A stretch of DNA of 64,000 bases from Mytilus edulis (taxonomy: Eukaryota > Mollusca > Bivalvia > Mytilida > Mytilidae): assembly GCF_963676685.1 (NCBI RefSeq), contig NC_092345.1, positions 74,761,960-74,825,959 on the forward strand, in the 5' to 3' direction. Below, piece by piece: positions 26,201 through 41,200 of this stretch (positions are counted from its first letter, which is position 1; every line of letters begins with the position of its first letter). The notes beneath the pieces are model-generated. The model saw only the letters and a list, made by a program, of their open reading frames with translations, did not search any database and was not told where the DNA came from. The position numbers were made by a program, and so were the translations under genes.

Positions 26201-29200
26201 ACTATAGAGCATACATTTTTTGAATGTACAGAAATAAAACAATTTTGGAGAGATTTTTCAAATTGGTGGTATTCAGTTTTTAGAGAAAAACTATTCTTGA
26301 ATAAAGACAGTGTCATTTTTGGTGTATTGAATTCTGATAACTTAGTTTTAAATTATTGCATTCTACAGGCAAAATATTACATTTATTATGTAAAGAACAC
26401 ATAATTAGACAGACTGTTCATATTTGTGCAAGCTTTTCTTAAATTTTTTAAAAGACGTCTGGAGATATATTAGAATATTTATATATTTCTAAAGACAAAC
26501 ACGAGTCATTTGTCAACAGATGGGGGGAATTTATGAAAGCTATTTAGTTAAATTTATTTTTAAATATTGTTATAGTATAATGTATTCCAAAGTATTCTTA
26601 AGACGTATCATATACTGAATATTCACACCACTAACTTGTAAATTTTTACTATGTCTTATTTGCATAATGTCAATAGTATAACAATGCCATACATGTCATG
26701 TCATTCTCTTAAATGTCTTGTAAAAATGTATGTATGCACTGTAGTTTGAACACCAAAAAGATCCAAAAAAAAATTTAAAATTCTTTTATACATAATATAA
26801 CTATCAAATAAAAAAAAATCTGATTCCATGTTATTATAAGTTCATAAATGTATCATGTTCACATACTAAATCTCGTTCAGTATTGTAAGTTTTTCGGAAT
26901 TCGACATGCACTAATGATAAGTAATAATGATACAAAACCCGAAAATGTTCAACCTATGGTATTCCTAGAAGAAATACATGTACTCATGTACAATTTCCTG
27001 TAAAATTAAAATACTGTCATAAATGTTTACATCAATTTTCTAGATAACTGCCCAAGTCTTGGATGTAAAAACGGTGGCTTTACTCTGTGGAACTGTACCT
27101 GTTACTGTCCAGATGTTTTGACCGGTGATCTCTGTGAACAACCTATTTCCAATGATGGTAAGACAAGTGAAAGTAACCACTTTGGTCGGGTTGTTGTCTC
27201 TTTAACACATTCCTCATTTCCATTCTCAATTTTACAAAACATGTGCATATAATTTATTACATAAAAGACAGCTCTTAAATCAAAATGAATTACAAATATG
27301 GAACATAACAAAATGCAATATTCTATGTAAATATCTTTTAATTTCATTTTACATACTAGTATCTGAAAATCGTTTACAGGATTAATTTTATAAAATGTCT
27401 CATTCCTCGTCATAATTTGTCTTTTTTTAACACAAAAATCCTGACGTACATTCAGATAATGTTACCCAGGATTAGAACGTTTTACGCCAGACGCGCGTTT
27501 TGCCTACAAAAGACTTACCAGGTACACTCGAATCAAATAAGTTAAGGCCAAATATTTACCATATAAAGTTGTATCAGTTGTGCAAGTAATCAGCAGATTA
27601 AAATTTAATGATTTTATCCAAAGTTTTGTCAAACGGGTTTCCACAGAATTATCAGGAAATGCAGTTCACATGTCTCATTTAAATATATTGTTGGTCTGCC
27701 AAGAAAATGCACTAATACAGTTTTTTTCTTCTATACAGCTTCTTGTGGAGGCATAATCAATGTACCTATGGGGACAGAAGTAACACTTACATCTCCTAAT
27801 TATCCTAATAATTATGACACAGATCTGAGTTGCACGTGGATTATAAAGGTAATAAAAGTAATCAAACTCATTGAATATTTGAGGTTTTTGTAAATCCTCA
27901 GACGAATAGTTTATGGTAACGTTATCAAGCGCATTTAAAATCTAATTATTCAACTTTAACTGCTCCATAGACATGAAAACAAGAACTATCTTTAAAAAAG
28001 ATATCCGACGTATTTAAATTTGAGTATATGTTTAAAACTATCATTTCGATAACCTTCAGAAGCACAAAGATACCATTTAAATAACGTTTTCTCTGTTTGT
28101 GTTCAGTATTTTCGGTCCTCGTATCTTTCTGTTTACATTCACCAAAACCCCGCGGAAATCTCACATGCGTAGGTGCGTTCTAAAAGTCATGTACGTTCGT
28201 ACAACAAAGTTTTCATTAAAAATTATATAATTGTCCCGAATAAACAGCTGTCACGGATGCAAAGAGCATCAGTGTAACTGGTGAGAACGATAAGTTTCAT
28301 GTATCAGTGTTGCTGATGATCACGTTATGTTTCAGCTATCAGTGTTACTGGTGAGAACGTTGTGTTTTAGGCATCAGTGTTACTGGTGAACATGTTATGT
28401 TTTAGGCATCTGTGTTACTGGTGATCACGTTATGTTTTAGGCATCAGTGTTACTGGTGATCACGTTATGTTTTAAGCATCAATGTTACTGGTGATCAAGT
28501 TTTGTTTTAGACATCTGTGTTACTGGTAATCACGTTTTGTTTTAGACATCTGTGTTACTGGTAATCACGTTATGTTTTAGCCAACTGTGTTACTGGTGAT
28601 CACGTTATGTTTTAGGCATCAATGTTACTGGTGAGCACGTTAGTTTTTAAGCATCTGTGTTACTTGTGATCACGTTATGTTTTAGGCATCAGTGTTACTG
28701 GTGATCACGGTATGTTTTAGGCATTAGTGTTACTGGTGAGCACGTTAAGTTTTAGGCATCAGTGTTACTGATGATCATGTTATGTTTCAGGTATCAGTAT
28801 TACTGGTGATCACGTTAAGTTTTAGGCATCAAGTGTTACTGGTGAACGCGTTATGTTTTAGACATTTGTGTTATTAGTGATCACGTTGTGTTTGAGGCAT
28901 CAGTGTTGCTGGTGATCCCGTTATGTTTTAGGTATCTGTGTTACTAGTGATCACGTTGTGTTTTGGACATCAGTGTTACTGGTGAGCACGTTATGTTTTA
29001 GGCATCTGTGTTACTGTTTTTGTAAATCCTCAGACGAATAGTTTATGGTAACGTTATCAAGCGCATTTGTTACTGGTGAGCACGTTATGCTTTATTGGCA
29101 TCAATTGTAATTAAAACATGAAACGATTTGAATGAAATATTCCAAAACACTAGTATTTTAGTGATACTCAGTACATACGAATCTTGCATACGTCACTTTA

Positions 29201-32200
29201 AATAATAACGCCATTGATTGTTTTCAATATGTCGCTTTAGATAATAACTTTGTAAATTTATTTCAAGACGTTTTAACTCGTTAGTTTTTAATATATTATA
29301 CGAACATATTGATTGTATTACTAAGCATCATATTTTTCGTTTAATATGTTGCAGAAATTATAATCTTTCGATATTTTGGCTTTTCAATTCTAAACGTAAT
29401 TATTTACTATCCTATGTAATTCCTATATGATGTCAGGCACAAAGTGATTTTAAACAAACACATGCTATGGTATTCTAACAATAAACTTGATCTAAAAGGC
29501 AAGTGTGAGCATTTTCCGTATGTGTCATTCGTCGTTCTTTAACTTTTGCAAAAATTCCCCCCTGAAACTACTTGGCCACACTCATCATTTTGATATCTAG
29601 TTTTAAAATATTCCATTGACCTATGCCAAGATGACCGACATGGCACAAGAACGCGATGTATAAGTAAAAGATCATCCCGATGGTTGGAGGTCAGATGGTA
29701 ATCTTACACACTGTATCCGATTGGGATTACTTTTTTACATCCAAGCTCTTCTAGACTATATGTAAAAAAACATTTACGCTTCATACATGTACTATGTTGT
29801 TCAGATTACCATACGAAAATTGTATTCTATTTATCATTATGAAGAAAATACCCCTTATGAGCCCCGGATACAATGTTTAAATATGTTTAATTAACAGTTA
29901 CATTGAATCTAGCCGTCTTAGTGTTAGAGTATAAATTGTGGCTTCTTATGCTTAGGATTCTCGGCATATATGCTGACAATTTAGTGGATTTTTCCTGCAT
30001 AAATTTTGAAAGTTAGTCTTTATTCCGCTTAAATATTTCCAAGTTGTATTGTGTGTTACACGTTCCCGCCAAAATGTTACATAATAAAAGTTAGCATGCA
30101 GAACAAAGAAACTCAAGTGACGGTAATCCGACTCAGATCACCCCTGTTAGGGCAAAATGTAAAAATAACATAGGACTAAAATGATACCACCTTTGGTCAA
30201 CATCTCTTAATGCCGCATAGATTAATTTATCATTTATGTTCTAATAGAGTAATTACCTGTTAATGACAAGTTTAACTCTTTGTTTGTGTTTAGGGCAAAA
30301 ACTATGTAAGATAAAGAGAAATTGTAGATAGAAAAAATTACTTCACAAGATCAATAGAAATGAGATTTAAGTCATTAATTATCTTCTTGTCTACAATGTT
30401 GGAGAGTGCCCATTCTTGAAGATGCATCGACCTTAGTGAGCGATACAGACTCATTCGGGCATCCTATCATTTGACTTTTGTCGTTTTCGAATATCAATAA
30501 ACTCATCATAGATACCAGGACTAAATTTTGTTTATACGCCAGACGCGCGCTTCGTCCACAAAAGACTCACCAGTGACGCTCGAATCCAACATCTTTAATT
30601 ATTCGACAACAAATTATGATATGTATGTTCTTAACTGTAAACAAAATATTTATTTACAACTAGGGTGTAGAAAATAATATACTAAGAGGAACCATTGTTG
30701 ACATGGAAATCAGTAATAACGACTATGCCTGTTATCATTGGATGGAGATAAGATACAACATGATGGGACAAAAGGGGCCAGAGTATGTATTAATAAACTC
30801 TAAAAACATAATGTTATGGTTTACGCTACAAAAATGCTGTGACAAAATGGGCAAGAGTATGTATTAATAAACTCTAGGACCACAATGGTATGGGCAGAAA
30901 ATATATTAATGAACTCTAGTACCATAATGGCATGGGTAACACTATAACATGATGGAACAAAAAGGTTCAGAGTATGTATTAATGAACTCTAGAAACATAG
31001 TGGTATGAGTAACGCTACAACGTGATTTGACACAAAGGGCCAGAGTGTGTATTAATAAACTCTAGAGACATAGTGGTATGGGTAACACTACAACATGATG
31101 ACACAAAATGGAGTATGTATTAACAACCTCTAGAAATCTCATAAACATGTTTAACCCCGCCGCATTTTTGCGCCTGTCCTAGGTCAGTAGCCTCTGGCCT
31201 TTGTTAGTCTTGTATTATTTTTTGTTTTAGTTTCTTGTGTAAAATTTGGAGTTTAGTATGGCGTTCATTATCACTGAACTAGTATATATATTTGTTTAGG
31301 GGCCAGCTGAAGGACGCCTCTGGCTGCGGGAATTTCTCGCTGCATTAAAGACCTATTGGTGACCTTCTGCTGCTGTCTGTTCTATGGTTGGGTTGTTGTC
31401 TCTTTGACACATTCCCAATTTCAATTCTCAATTTTATCTAGAAACATAGTGTTATCAGAAACGCTACAACGTGGTGAGACGAAAAGGGCCAGATTATTTA
31501 TTTATAAACTCTAGAAATATAGATTAATGGGTAATGTTACAACATGATAGAACCAAAAGGGCTAGACTATGCAGTTATGAACTCTAGAAACACACTTTTA
31601 CGGGTAACACTGTAATATGATGGAACACAAAGGGCCAGAGTATATGTTATTCAACTATAGAAAAATAGTGTTATGGGTAACGATACAACATGATGGAACA
31701 AAAAGGGCCAGGGTACATATCAATTAACTTTAGAAACATAGTGTTATGGGAAGCACTACAACATGTTGGTACAAAAAGGGCTAGAGTATGTATTAATAAA
31801 CTGTAGAAACACAGTGTTATTGGCAACGCTACATGATGTGACAAACAGGGCCAAAGTATGTATTAATAAACTCTAGAAACATAATGTTATGGGTATCACT
31901 ACAATATGATGGAACAAAAAGGGCCAGAGTAAGTATGACAAATGTTTTAGAGTAATTCTCTTGGACTTCAAACATTTTTGTTATACAAACAGATAAGCAT
32001 TTTATCGTGCAATGATTACTTACGGAACGAATTCTCGCTTCTTTCGTGTTCATTTATCTTCTCCATTGTGAGGTTGTTTTGGTCTTAACGACAAATCGTG
32101 TTTGATTGTACCATCTATTTTTTTTTATATACATGTTTACAGAGCTCGGGGGAAAAATTCACAAATTGGGGTTTTTACCCACCATTTTCTTTTGTAATTG

Positions 32201-35200
32201 GGTGATAAAGTTTTTTAATTGCATTATCAATTCCAATTCATCCCTCAAATTAATATCAAATTGGGTTTTTCACCACCAAGCTCCTTAATGTATTGTTTTT
32301 CTTCATCAACACAATATTGAATATTTAGGCAATATCAATCCCAGATGTTTTTCCATCTTAAATATGTTTCTTTCTTTGTATATGTGCTGTAGCTGTTGTA
32401 TTTGGTTCATTCACTGACTAGCATTTGTAGGTTTAATTTGTGTCCCATTTCAAACCTTCTTCCAGTTTTGTATTTTCTCACAACTTATATAAACTGTACA
32501 AAACGGATATATGTATAACGTATTCACAGGCACTCGTCTCAGAATTTATTTTACATATATACCTTTATATTCAATCATTTAACCGTAAAATGAAAAATAA
32601 TAGTAAATAAACTCTAATTTATACTTGAATGTTTTTGTTTTATTCAATTTACATAAATCTGGATTAAGTTGTTCCTTATTAGAACTTTTGGTTTCCGATG
32701 CTTTCCAACTACATAACATGTCATAATTGATTTGGCCTTTCACTTTTTCCAACTGATTTCGTTTTTGACGAAACCCCGTGTTTATTAGCAATGTTCTCGT
32801 TAAGGTACACAAACACGCCCTTGCGTTCGATGGACGCTTCCTAAAACACTGGCTGAGTCTTGTTATCATCATAAATTTCTCTCAGCTATTCAAAAGAAGC
32901 TGAAAACATGCTTCTATTCAATATTTTTACCGGACATTCACTTTCGTTTCAATTCGATATATGTTATGATGAACCCCGAGCAATTCGAGAAAAATATGAC
33001 AACATGACACACGCTAATTGAATAAACGCCGAGAATATCGAAATGTTTTCAAAAACACGTGTAACTTTTGAGCAACGGAATATTCCAACAGGGACCCATT
33101 TCGGCTACTTGATGGAAGGATCTATTTTTAGAACGAAAGGACATCTCCAATTATAAATAGTTTACAAATAGATTTACGCGACGACTGTAAACAGATAAGT
33201 GTTAATAACGCAAACGGTAGCCAATAAAGGGGTTGAGAACTCATGGTTTTGGCATATAATTGGGTTTTCCTTTGAATTAATTGGGTTATTGAACCCTGCA
33301 ATGGACAATTACATTGGGTTTTTTTCTTATTTGTATTGCGTGATTACGCAAATACGCAGCTTATCTGGAACTCTGCCATGTGTTTAGAACATGCAAATAG
33401 GAAGAATAATCACACGGATTAAGTTACAATAAATACGAGTTAATTATGCAATCTATAAAAAAATAAATATTTTTCTCCACAGACGTTGTGGTTCAACAAA
33501 CCATGAGGTTTGGGATACAACTGTTGATGAGGAAATGAACACAATGATCATCATTTTTGATAGCTTTGTAGGCAGTGATAAAGCTCCAGGAAGGGGATTT
33601 AAAATGAATTTTGTTTCCATTGGAACGGGTGAGTTAGATGACAGGATTGTTTTCATGTTAATATTATCAAACAAGGAACACACATATATATATACTGTTC
33701 TCAGATCGAACTAATAATTAAAAAAAAAACGTGTAAGTAACGAGTTTCAACCCTGTTTTGACGGACAAGTTTCTGCTACAGTCGTGGACTATCTGACTTT
33801 TGACGGACGGGTTTCTGTTACAATCGTGGACTATCTGACTTTTGACGGACAGATTTCTGTTACGATCGTGGACTATTTGACTTTTGACGGAGAGGTTTCT
33901 GTTACAATCGTGAACTATCTGACTTTTGACGGACAGGTTTCTGTTACAGTCGTGGACGATCTAACTCATTCTAAAACATACTTACATATATACATCATGT
34001 TATTACTAAACCATAATTGTTTATTTGAAATTTTATTGTTTTTAAATTGCATCGTTGTGGTTTTCTTCTTCATTTCAAAATAATATAAAAAGTGCTGCTT
34101 TTTTATGATACTTTCAAAAAAGTCGCTCTTTACAATATAGAACTAGCAAGACCAATAATTGTTATTATTTCTTATGCAGCAAAAATACTGCAATCTGATT
34201 GGTTAATTACCCCGGTGTAAATAACATCCTACCCTAGTTCACCCCGAGATAATTAAAAAGTTGCCAAATTTTTTTGAAAATAAAATTTTTACTTAAATAA
34301 ATAAATAAAAAAATTAAAAAAAAAATAATAAAATTTTTAAATAAATTTTAAAAAATTAGGACAAAAGTTTCAAATTTAAAAAAAAAAAAAAATTGAAAAA
34401 CTCAAAAGAACACATAAAATTATCTGATTTATTTCCAAAAATAAAGAAAAAAAAGTATTTAACAATGCGCAGCAACACCGACGTTGAAAAAATGTTACGC
34501 TGGAAATTTTTCATTACCATTTTTCAATTTTACATCTTGGTTTCAAAATGAGTAAAGGAATTGTTCATAAGAAATAAATTCGTTATCTTGGTGTAATTGC
34601 TTGAAAATTCATACACCCATTCGGCTGCGACTCAGGGTGTATGAATTTTCATGAACGGTGTAAAATTTTGTACACCCCTGATTACACCAAGATAACTAAT
34701 TCTGTTGCATGTTTTATTTCATGTGTATGAGTATGTTTATCAAATTCAAGTATTCGCCGACGTTTATGCTCACTAGGAAAGATTTAAAAAAAAAAACACG
34801 TGTTGTATATCAATTTGCCTTCATAAACGTTTTTTTCTCTCTGCAGGATGCTTGAGTTACCCATGCAAATTTGGATCTTGTGACAGTCCAATTGACACTG
34901 ATAGCTACGTATGTACGTGTGATTATGGATTCAAAGGCATAAACTGCACCGAACTTTCAGGTAACACATAGCAATGGCAACGACTACCTCATTTTTTGGA
35001 AACAAATTGTAATATATGGAATTAAAATTTAAGTGAGCCGTGTTAAACGTCAATGTAACAAGTGATGAAATCTCTTTAATCATTTTACCATATACTGTGG
35101 TCTCATCATTAACCTCAGAATACTCTTTTTTTATTGATATGGGTATAAGACAAGTACGGATTAAAGAGTTTAAAAAAAAACCGTTTCTATTACATCTATG

Positions 35201-38200
35201 CAGACAACGCACATGGTAAAATAAGAACTGAAATTATTTTATACGATTGTATATAATGATAGAATACATTAATTATATTTGAAAGTACGTTATGAACTTT
35301 AAAATCTAAAACGAAAACGTTACTAACAACAAATCTTATATGTTTTAGCTTTTTACTTCAAAATTATATTGATTACATTAAGTGTAAAATCTTTCAAATG
35401 CATATTGAAAAAATAAATCACGTTAGGTGTTTGTATTGTGCGAGACACGACATTAAGAATGAAGGATCTTCGTCTGTTCACAATGCTTTTTATCGTTTCC
35501 TATATTTCAGAATACGCATCTATTGGTTGCACTGCAGAAATGGGTGAATACTGTGTGTTAATACAGGAACCAACAACAGACGAAATGAATTGGGACACAA
35601 GCTCGGTAAGTTTAACTGATTTTGGAAGAAAACTGTATACCCGTACATTAGAGAAAGAAACTAAATGGATAAAGCTTATTGTTTGGAATATCTCTTTTCA
35701 TAATATATATCCGATACTTCTCGTTCTTGGTGGACGATTGAAGTATGTTTATGTATCAAGATACGTCTTGTCTCTTCAAAATTGTTTGAATATGAATAAA
35801 AAATCCGGGCCAAGTGGAGATTGGAAACTTATTAATTAAGATTTACCCTTTTTGGACAATGCAATAAACCCATCCAAGATACCAAGTATGTTATTTAGAA
35901 CACAAGACGCATGTTTTGTCGAATAAAGACTTGCCAGTGAGTACCGAATCACAAGTTCGAAGCCTAATCATTCAATCGTATATGCTGGTTCGTATCATGA
36001 AAAAATATACCATAAGCAGAACAATCCACATCTTACAACATCTATCTAGAGACGAAAGTGTGGCCTCTTCATTTGTGAACTATTTTGACCACAATATGGC
36101 TACAATGACGTAATTAAGGGTATACTCCTTCTTGCAACTCAGTAAATAGAATGAATAATTTCAACTCGGCTCCTCGACGTTGATTCAATTATGGTCAGCG
36201 CAGTAGACATCAGGTACTCTTCGGTTCCTCGATTTCATTATCTGTACAACTGATGTTCCCAATGTAATAAATCATAAATCAAACAGATACAAGCATACAG
36301 CTATCGTCTAGATATTGTCAAACATAGACTTTTCAGAGCGTTTGGCATTGGAAAAGATGTGACGGAGAAACAATTATGTTTTAAGCTTTCCTTTATCACA
36401 AAATGCATCGATGCAATTAATTTATGCAATATTCTTTAACATAAAACAGTTCAAACGATTTTAAATCTTATTTGATTTGCATATCTATGAATACTTGAAT
36501 TGGATTAATCAATTATAATTTTTCTCTTTGTTTACATTTGGATAAAACATGTTTCCTAAACTACTTTCGTAACCTTTACTGCTGAAGCTCTGTAAGCCTA
36601 AATAAAAAAAATTGTAAACTCAACTGTAAAACACTAACTCAGACAGGGCTTAACGCTACAAAAGACATTTTTTCCCGAATAGATTATATAATTAGGGCTA
36701 TATAGAAATTGTACTTAATAAAACTGAATGGGTTTATGAACGCTCATGTTTCATCTATCTTATAAGACAAAAAGGATGCTTAGCATCAGACCTTCTTCTA
36801 CATGTATAATTAAACTCAAAGCAGACCGAAAGCAAACAAAAAACAACATAAAGACAAATTACATATAAAACAACAACATAAAAACTAAAGCCTGAGCAAC
36901 ATAAACCTTACCGAAAAACCGTGGTGATCTCTAGTGCTCTGGAAGGGAATGTAAATTCTGCTGGAAATGTGATACCTGTCGTAATGCTCATGTAAGTACA
37001 TTAAAAGGATATTATCGTTTATATATATTACAGAAAGCACCTTACATATACTCAGGTCCTCAAATGGCCAAAGAAGGTTTTATATTTCTGTACCTTCATT
37101 CATCTGGGAAGACCGAGAGTGGCGACAAGGCTGTCATGTCAACACAAGTAGACTTCCCAAGTAAGATATTGCATGACCAGTTATAACTTTATGAGAAACA
37201 GTATATTCATATAGGAATAACTTGATAAAAATAAAGAGTAAATGCGTTATTGTTAATGTTTAAAAAATAATTTATAACACAAGTATTTGAATTACTTAAA
37301 GTTAAAGCAACTTTACCGCTTCATCCCTAAATATGAACATTTTGATCTTCCAGTTACATTTTCTCAGTTTACCAGATTGCGGAGCAACTTATGCAATTGA
37401 CAGCTCCACTCAAACTTTCTGTTGTTCTTTATCTTTTTTTCCGTTATTATCTTTTTTCTATTTTCTATTTTCAATCTTTAGAGGTAGACCGGTGCCTGTC
37501 ATTCTGGTATCATATGTATAGTTATACTCCAATATCCATGGGTTTTATGAATGTGTTTGTGAGTGATTCAACTGGTAAAGATACATCAGTGTTTTTTAAA
37601 AATGCTACACAAGGCAAGCAATGGTTGTATAAGGAAATAGATATTCCAGCAGTTGATAATTTGAAGGTTTGTATACTTTTAATGAATATCTCATATAGTT
37701 GTTTTAATTTTTGACTCACAAGCGTCAACCAATCTAAAAAAAAATGTTTATCAGTATATATTTAGAAGAACAATTTACGATAATTACAAGTAAAATGACA
37801 AACAAGTTTTATTTTGCAGATTGTGAAAAACTACAGACAGAGGCATATTTTCTAAGAATGTTTTTCTGTTACCTACAATGTTTTCAACCTTTCATTGGTC
37901 AATACTTATGCATTAAGCAGGATTGCATTAATATTGATTTTGAATATTTAAATAGGCGAATTAAAAATCAGAAAACATAATGAAGTCGATAATTGATTTT
38001 TTTAAATCTGGCCAGAATCATTTTAATCAATGGAAATCTAAGCTTTATTATTGCATTGTAAACATTGTTTTGACTTTTTGAAATACAAAGAATTGAGCAT
38101 GTCTCTGCAAAAAAAAAAAACAACATTGCACACGAGCAAACATTATGCATAGTCATTGGAACCATAATGAAGTATAATGGGAAATTACCCTGTTTTTTTT

Positions 38201-41200
38201 CTAGTTAGGAATTTGCGTTCATCTATCAAATAACTATAATGCCTTAATTGCTACCTTTATTACATTAGTAGTTAGGTTTTATGTTTTGTTGTATGTGTGT
38301 CCGTTCGTCAGTTGTTTTATTCGTCCTTGCTAGTTTTTCCATGATGGTGTGGTGACATAAACTTGAAAGTTGGAACATTTATCTATTTTGGTGTCCGCGT
38401 TTTAAGATATACTCTTGATAAGAATTGGACGAAGTTTTCACAGTTTACAAACATTCAAAGAATTGTTTTGAAATCAGTGTATTATCAGGATAAATGTTTT
38501 AGGTACATAATTTACGATGGACATATATTCTGTATATATTTTTATTAATAGAATTTGAAAGTTAAAGAAACCAAAAGTCGAGTTTTCCCTCATATCTTTG
38601 TTAATATATAGGTTTTGTTTGATTTTTTTTCTGGTTCTTTTTTTTTTATTATGAACTCATGTGGGTTTTCATTTGCTTCAAATTAGTAATGAACAATATG
38701 CTTAGATAGTCTCGTTTTCGTAAACAAAAATTTTCAACAAACTTCCAAATTAAACAATTAAACAAAAATTAAAGTTTCCTCTTCAAAGCAACTCGAAAAC
38801 TTCTACATCTGTTTTAACACAAATGACTTAAAGATCTGTGATATCGAATGCGTTTGCCTTTTTATAAAGAAATGTTGTTTTTTACTTAGGTGTCATTCGT
38901 AGGCACAAGAAATGGATGGATGTCGTATATGGCGGTTGACGATATTTGGCTAATTCCTGGAACCTGCGGTTTGTATTAATTGAAAGTTAAAGTAATAAGA
39001 TAATAAACCAAAAGACAAACACTGGCATGATTTCTAAACGGTTTTGGTTCAATTGATGCAAGAATGAATCATTGAAACGTTGCCTAGGCGATTCAAGCAC
39101 CAAGGTATTTGTAGAAAAGAAATTATTTACATTACATGTATAAGGTCCTTCAAGGACAACAGGGATCAACAACAATATAGGAAAAAAAATAGGACACTAA
39201 CATCTTACAAACTTTAATGTAATATTTTAGAGATTACTAATCAATTTTTATAATATGTGTTATTTATTTTTAAACATAGGTATAGTCATACTTTATTTAA
39301 CTATAATTCTCTAAAATATTTTACTCTTTTTAAAAGCAATATGAAATTAAGATGCATGTACAAATAAAAGCGACATTAGTTAACCGTTGTTCAAATCTCA
39401 TACATCGATTAGGGAGAGAAAAATCAAGGTAACACACTGAAACAGGGAGGAGCGATACCAGCTGCGTCGACAGAGTAAGCGCTATTCGAATACACAAATA
39501 GTTAAAATGTCACAACCGGCAATGTCGTCTTTAGTGACTCTACTGGTATATAAAGAGTTAAAACTGCACAAAAATATCGCAGGTGATATAGACACATATT
39601 GTTCAAGCAGTTCTTGATTGTGACCGTAAAACTTGAAGTGTCGATTTTAGTTGTTCTTCCTTTTAACTCTGTTTGAGCAGATTTTGTGTAAAAAGCACAA
39701 TCCTGTTAATGACGTTCGTAAAGATTAAATATGCACGAACGTTGTGTATAAATTGAGATATGTAAACGCAAACGATGTCGGAGAAGGAATATTTGCTTCT
39801 GAGAAAAGGGGAGTTGACATTTGTGTGAAAGCAATGATCAAGATACGAGAAGGATCTTCTACTTACGAAAGTATCATACATTTTACATTAACTGGGATAT
39901 AAGAGAAATAAGCACTTACAGACATTGGGTTATTGAGTGACATTACATCATCTAAATGTCTGAAAGTGAAATTAAAGAAACTTGCAAAATGTTTTTTTTT
40001 TCTTTTACTTTTGATTCAGTTCTGTGAGAAACATGCATTTGATTTTAATAAAAATAACTACCAAAATGACAATGATCAGAACAGGATTTATTTTAAATAT
40101 GATACCACTGTGGATAACAATGTATTATTCTTTTGACAGCAAGTCCTTTAACAAGTACAACAACAACGAGCACAACAACGCCAACAACATCCACACCAAC
40201 TACAACAACGCCGACCACAACAACGCCAACAACAACAGCACCAACCACAACAACACCAACCACAACAACACCAACCACAACAACACCAACCACAACAACA
40301 CCAACTACAACACCAGCACCAACCACAACAACACCAACCACAACAACGCCAACCACAACAACGCCTACTACAACACCACCAACCACTACAACGCCAACCA
40401 CTACAACGCCAACCACTACAACGCCAACCACAACAACACCAGCACCAACCACTACAACGCCAACTACTACAACGCCAACCACAACAACGCCAACCACAAC
40501 AACGCCAACCACTACAACGCCAACCACTACAACGCCAACCACAACAACGCCAACAACTACAACGCCAACCACTACAACGCCAACCACAACAACGCCAACA
40601 ACTACAACGCCAACTACAACAACAAATCCAGGAGTTACTTCGACGTCAGGTAAACTGACCCATTGGTGGCCTTCGGTTGTTGTCTGCTATCTTGTCGGGT
40701 TGCTGTCTCTTTGACACATTCCCCATTTCATTTTCAAATTTTCTGTTTAACACGTTATAGTTTATTAAAAATTTAAAAGTCATTAATTGATTCCGATGCT
40801 TAATATTTAGTTTTCGATGTAATGTTTTGTGGATTGCTTATATCAAATTGTGATATAGTATGATTGCGAGTGTGGCAACTATCGCTAAGAATGTATGTCA
40901 GTGCTCACCTCTCAGCAATGACCAATTATTATACTGTATAGTAAGCTTTAAAAGTTTCCTAGATTTCAATATATTTAAAAGAACTCATAAGAGAAAGGCA
41001 ATTTTCAAATATAAAATAAAAGAATGAAAAAAGCATTGTGATAGACAGCAATCAACAACTTCAATCACTAGAATACATGAGCCTTTTGTCGGACATACAC
41101 AATAATGTGACCAGTTTAATGTGTGGAGAACTTAGTGCTCAACTTCTTGAGATATTGTTTAAAGCGCAATGCAAGACCATATGTTGACATACATTTAACT

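Noticed and set aside
32579-32872. 97-codon - strand frame in intron 13
   Set aside because: I see no motif, codon bias or exon borders. It is a chance frame.
40024-40653. NHNNTNHNN and - strand VVVVG frames over exon 20
   Set aside because: These are shadow frames of the Thr/Pro repeat. Only the Thr/Pro frame fits the splice phases on both sides.
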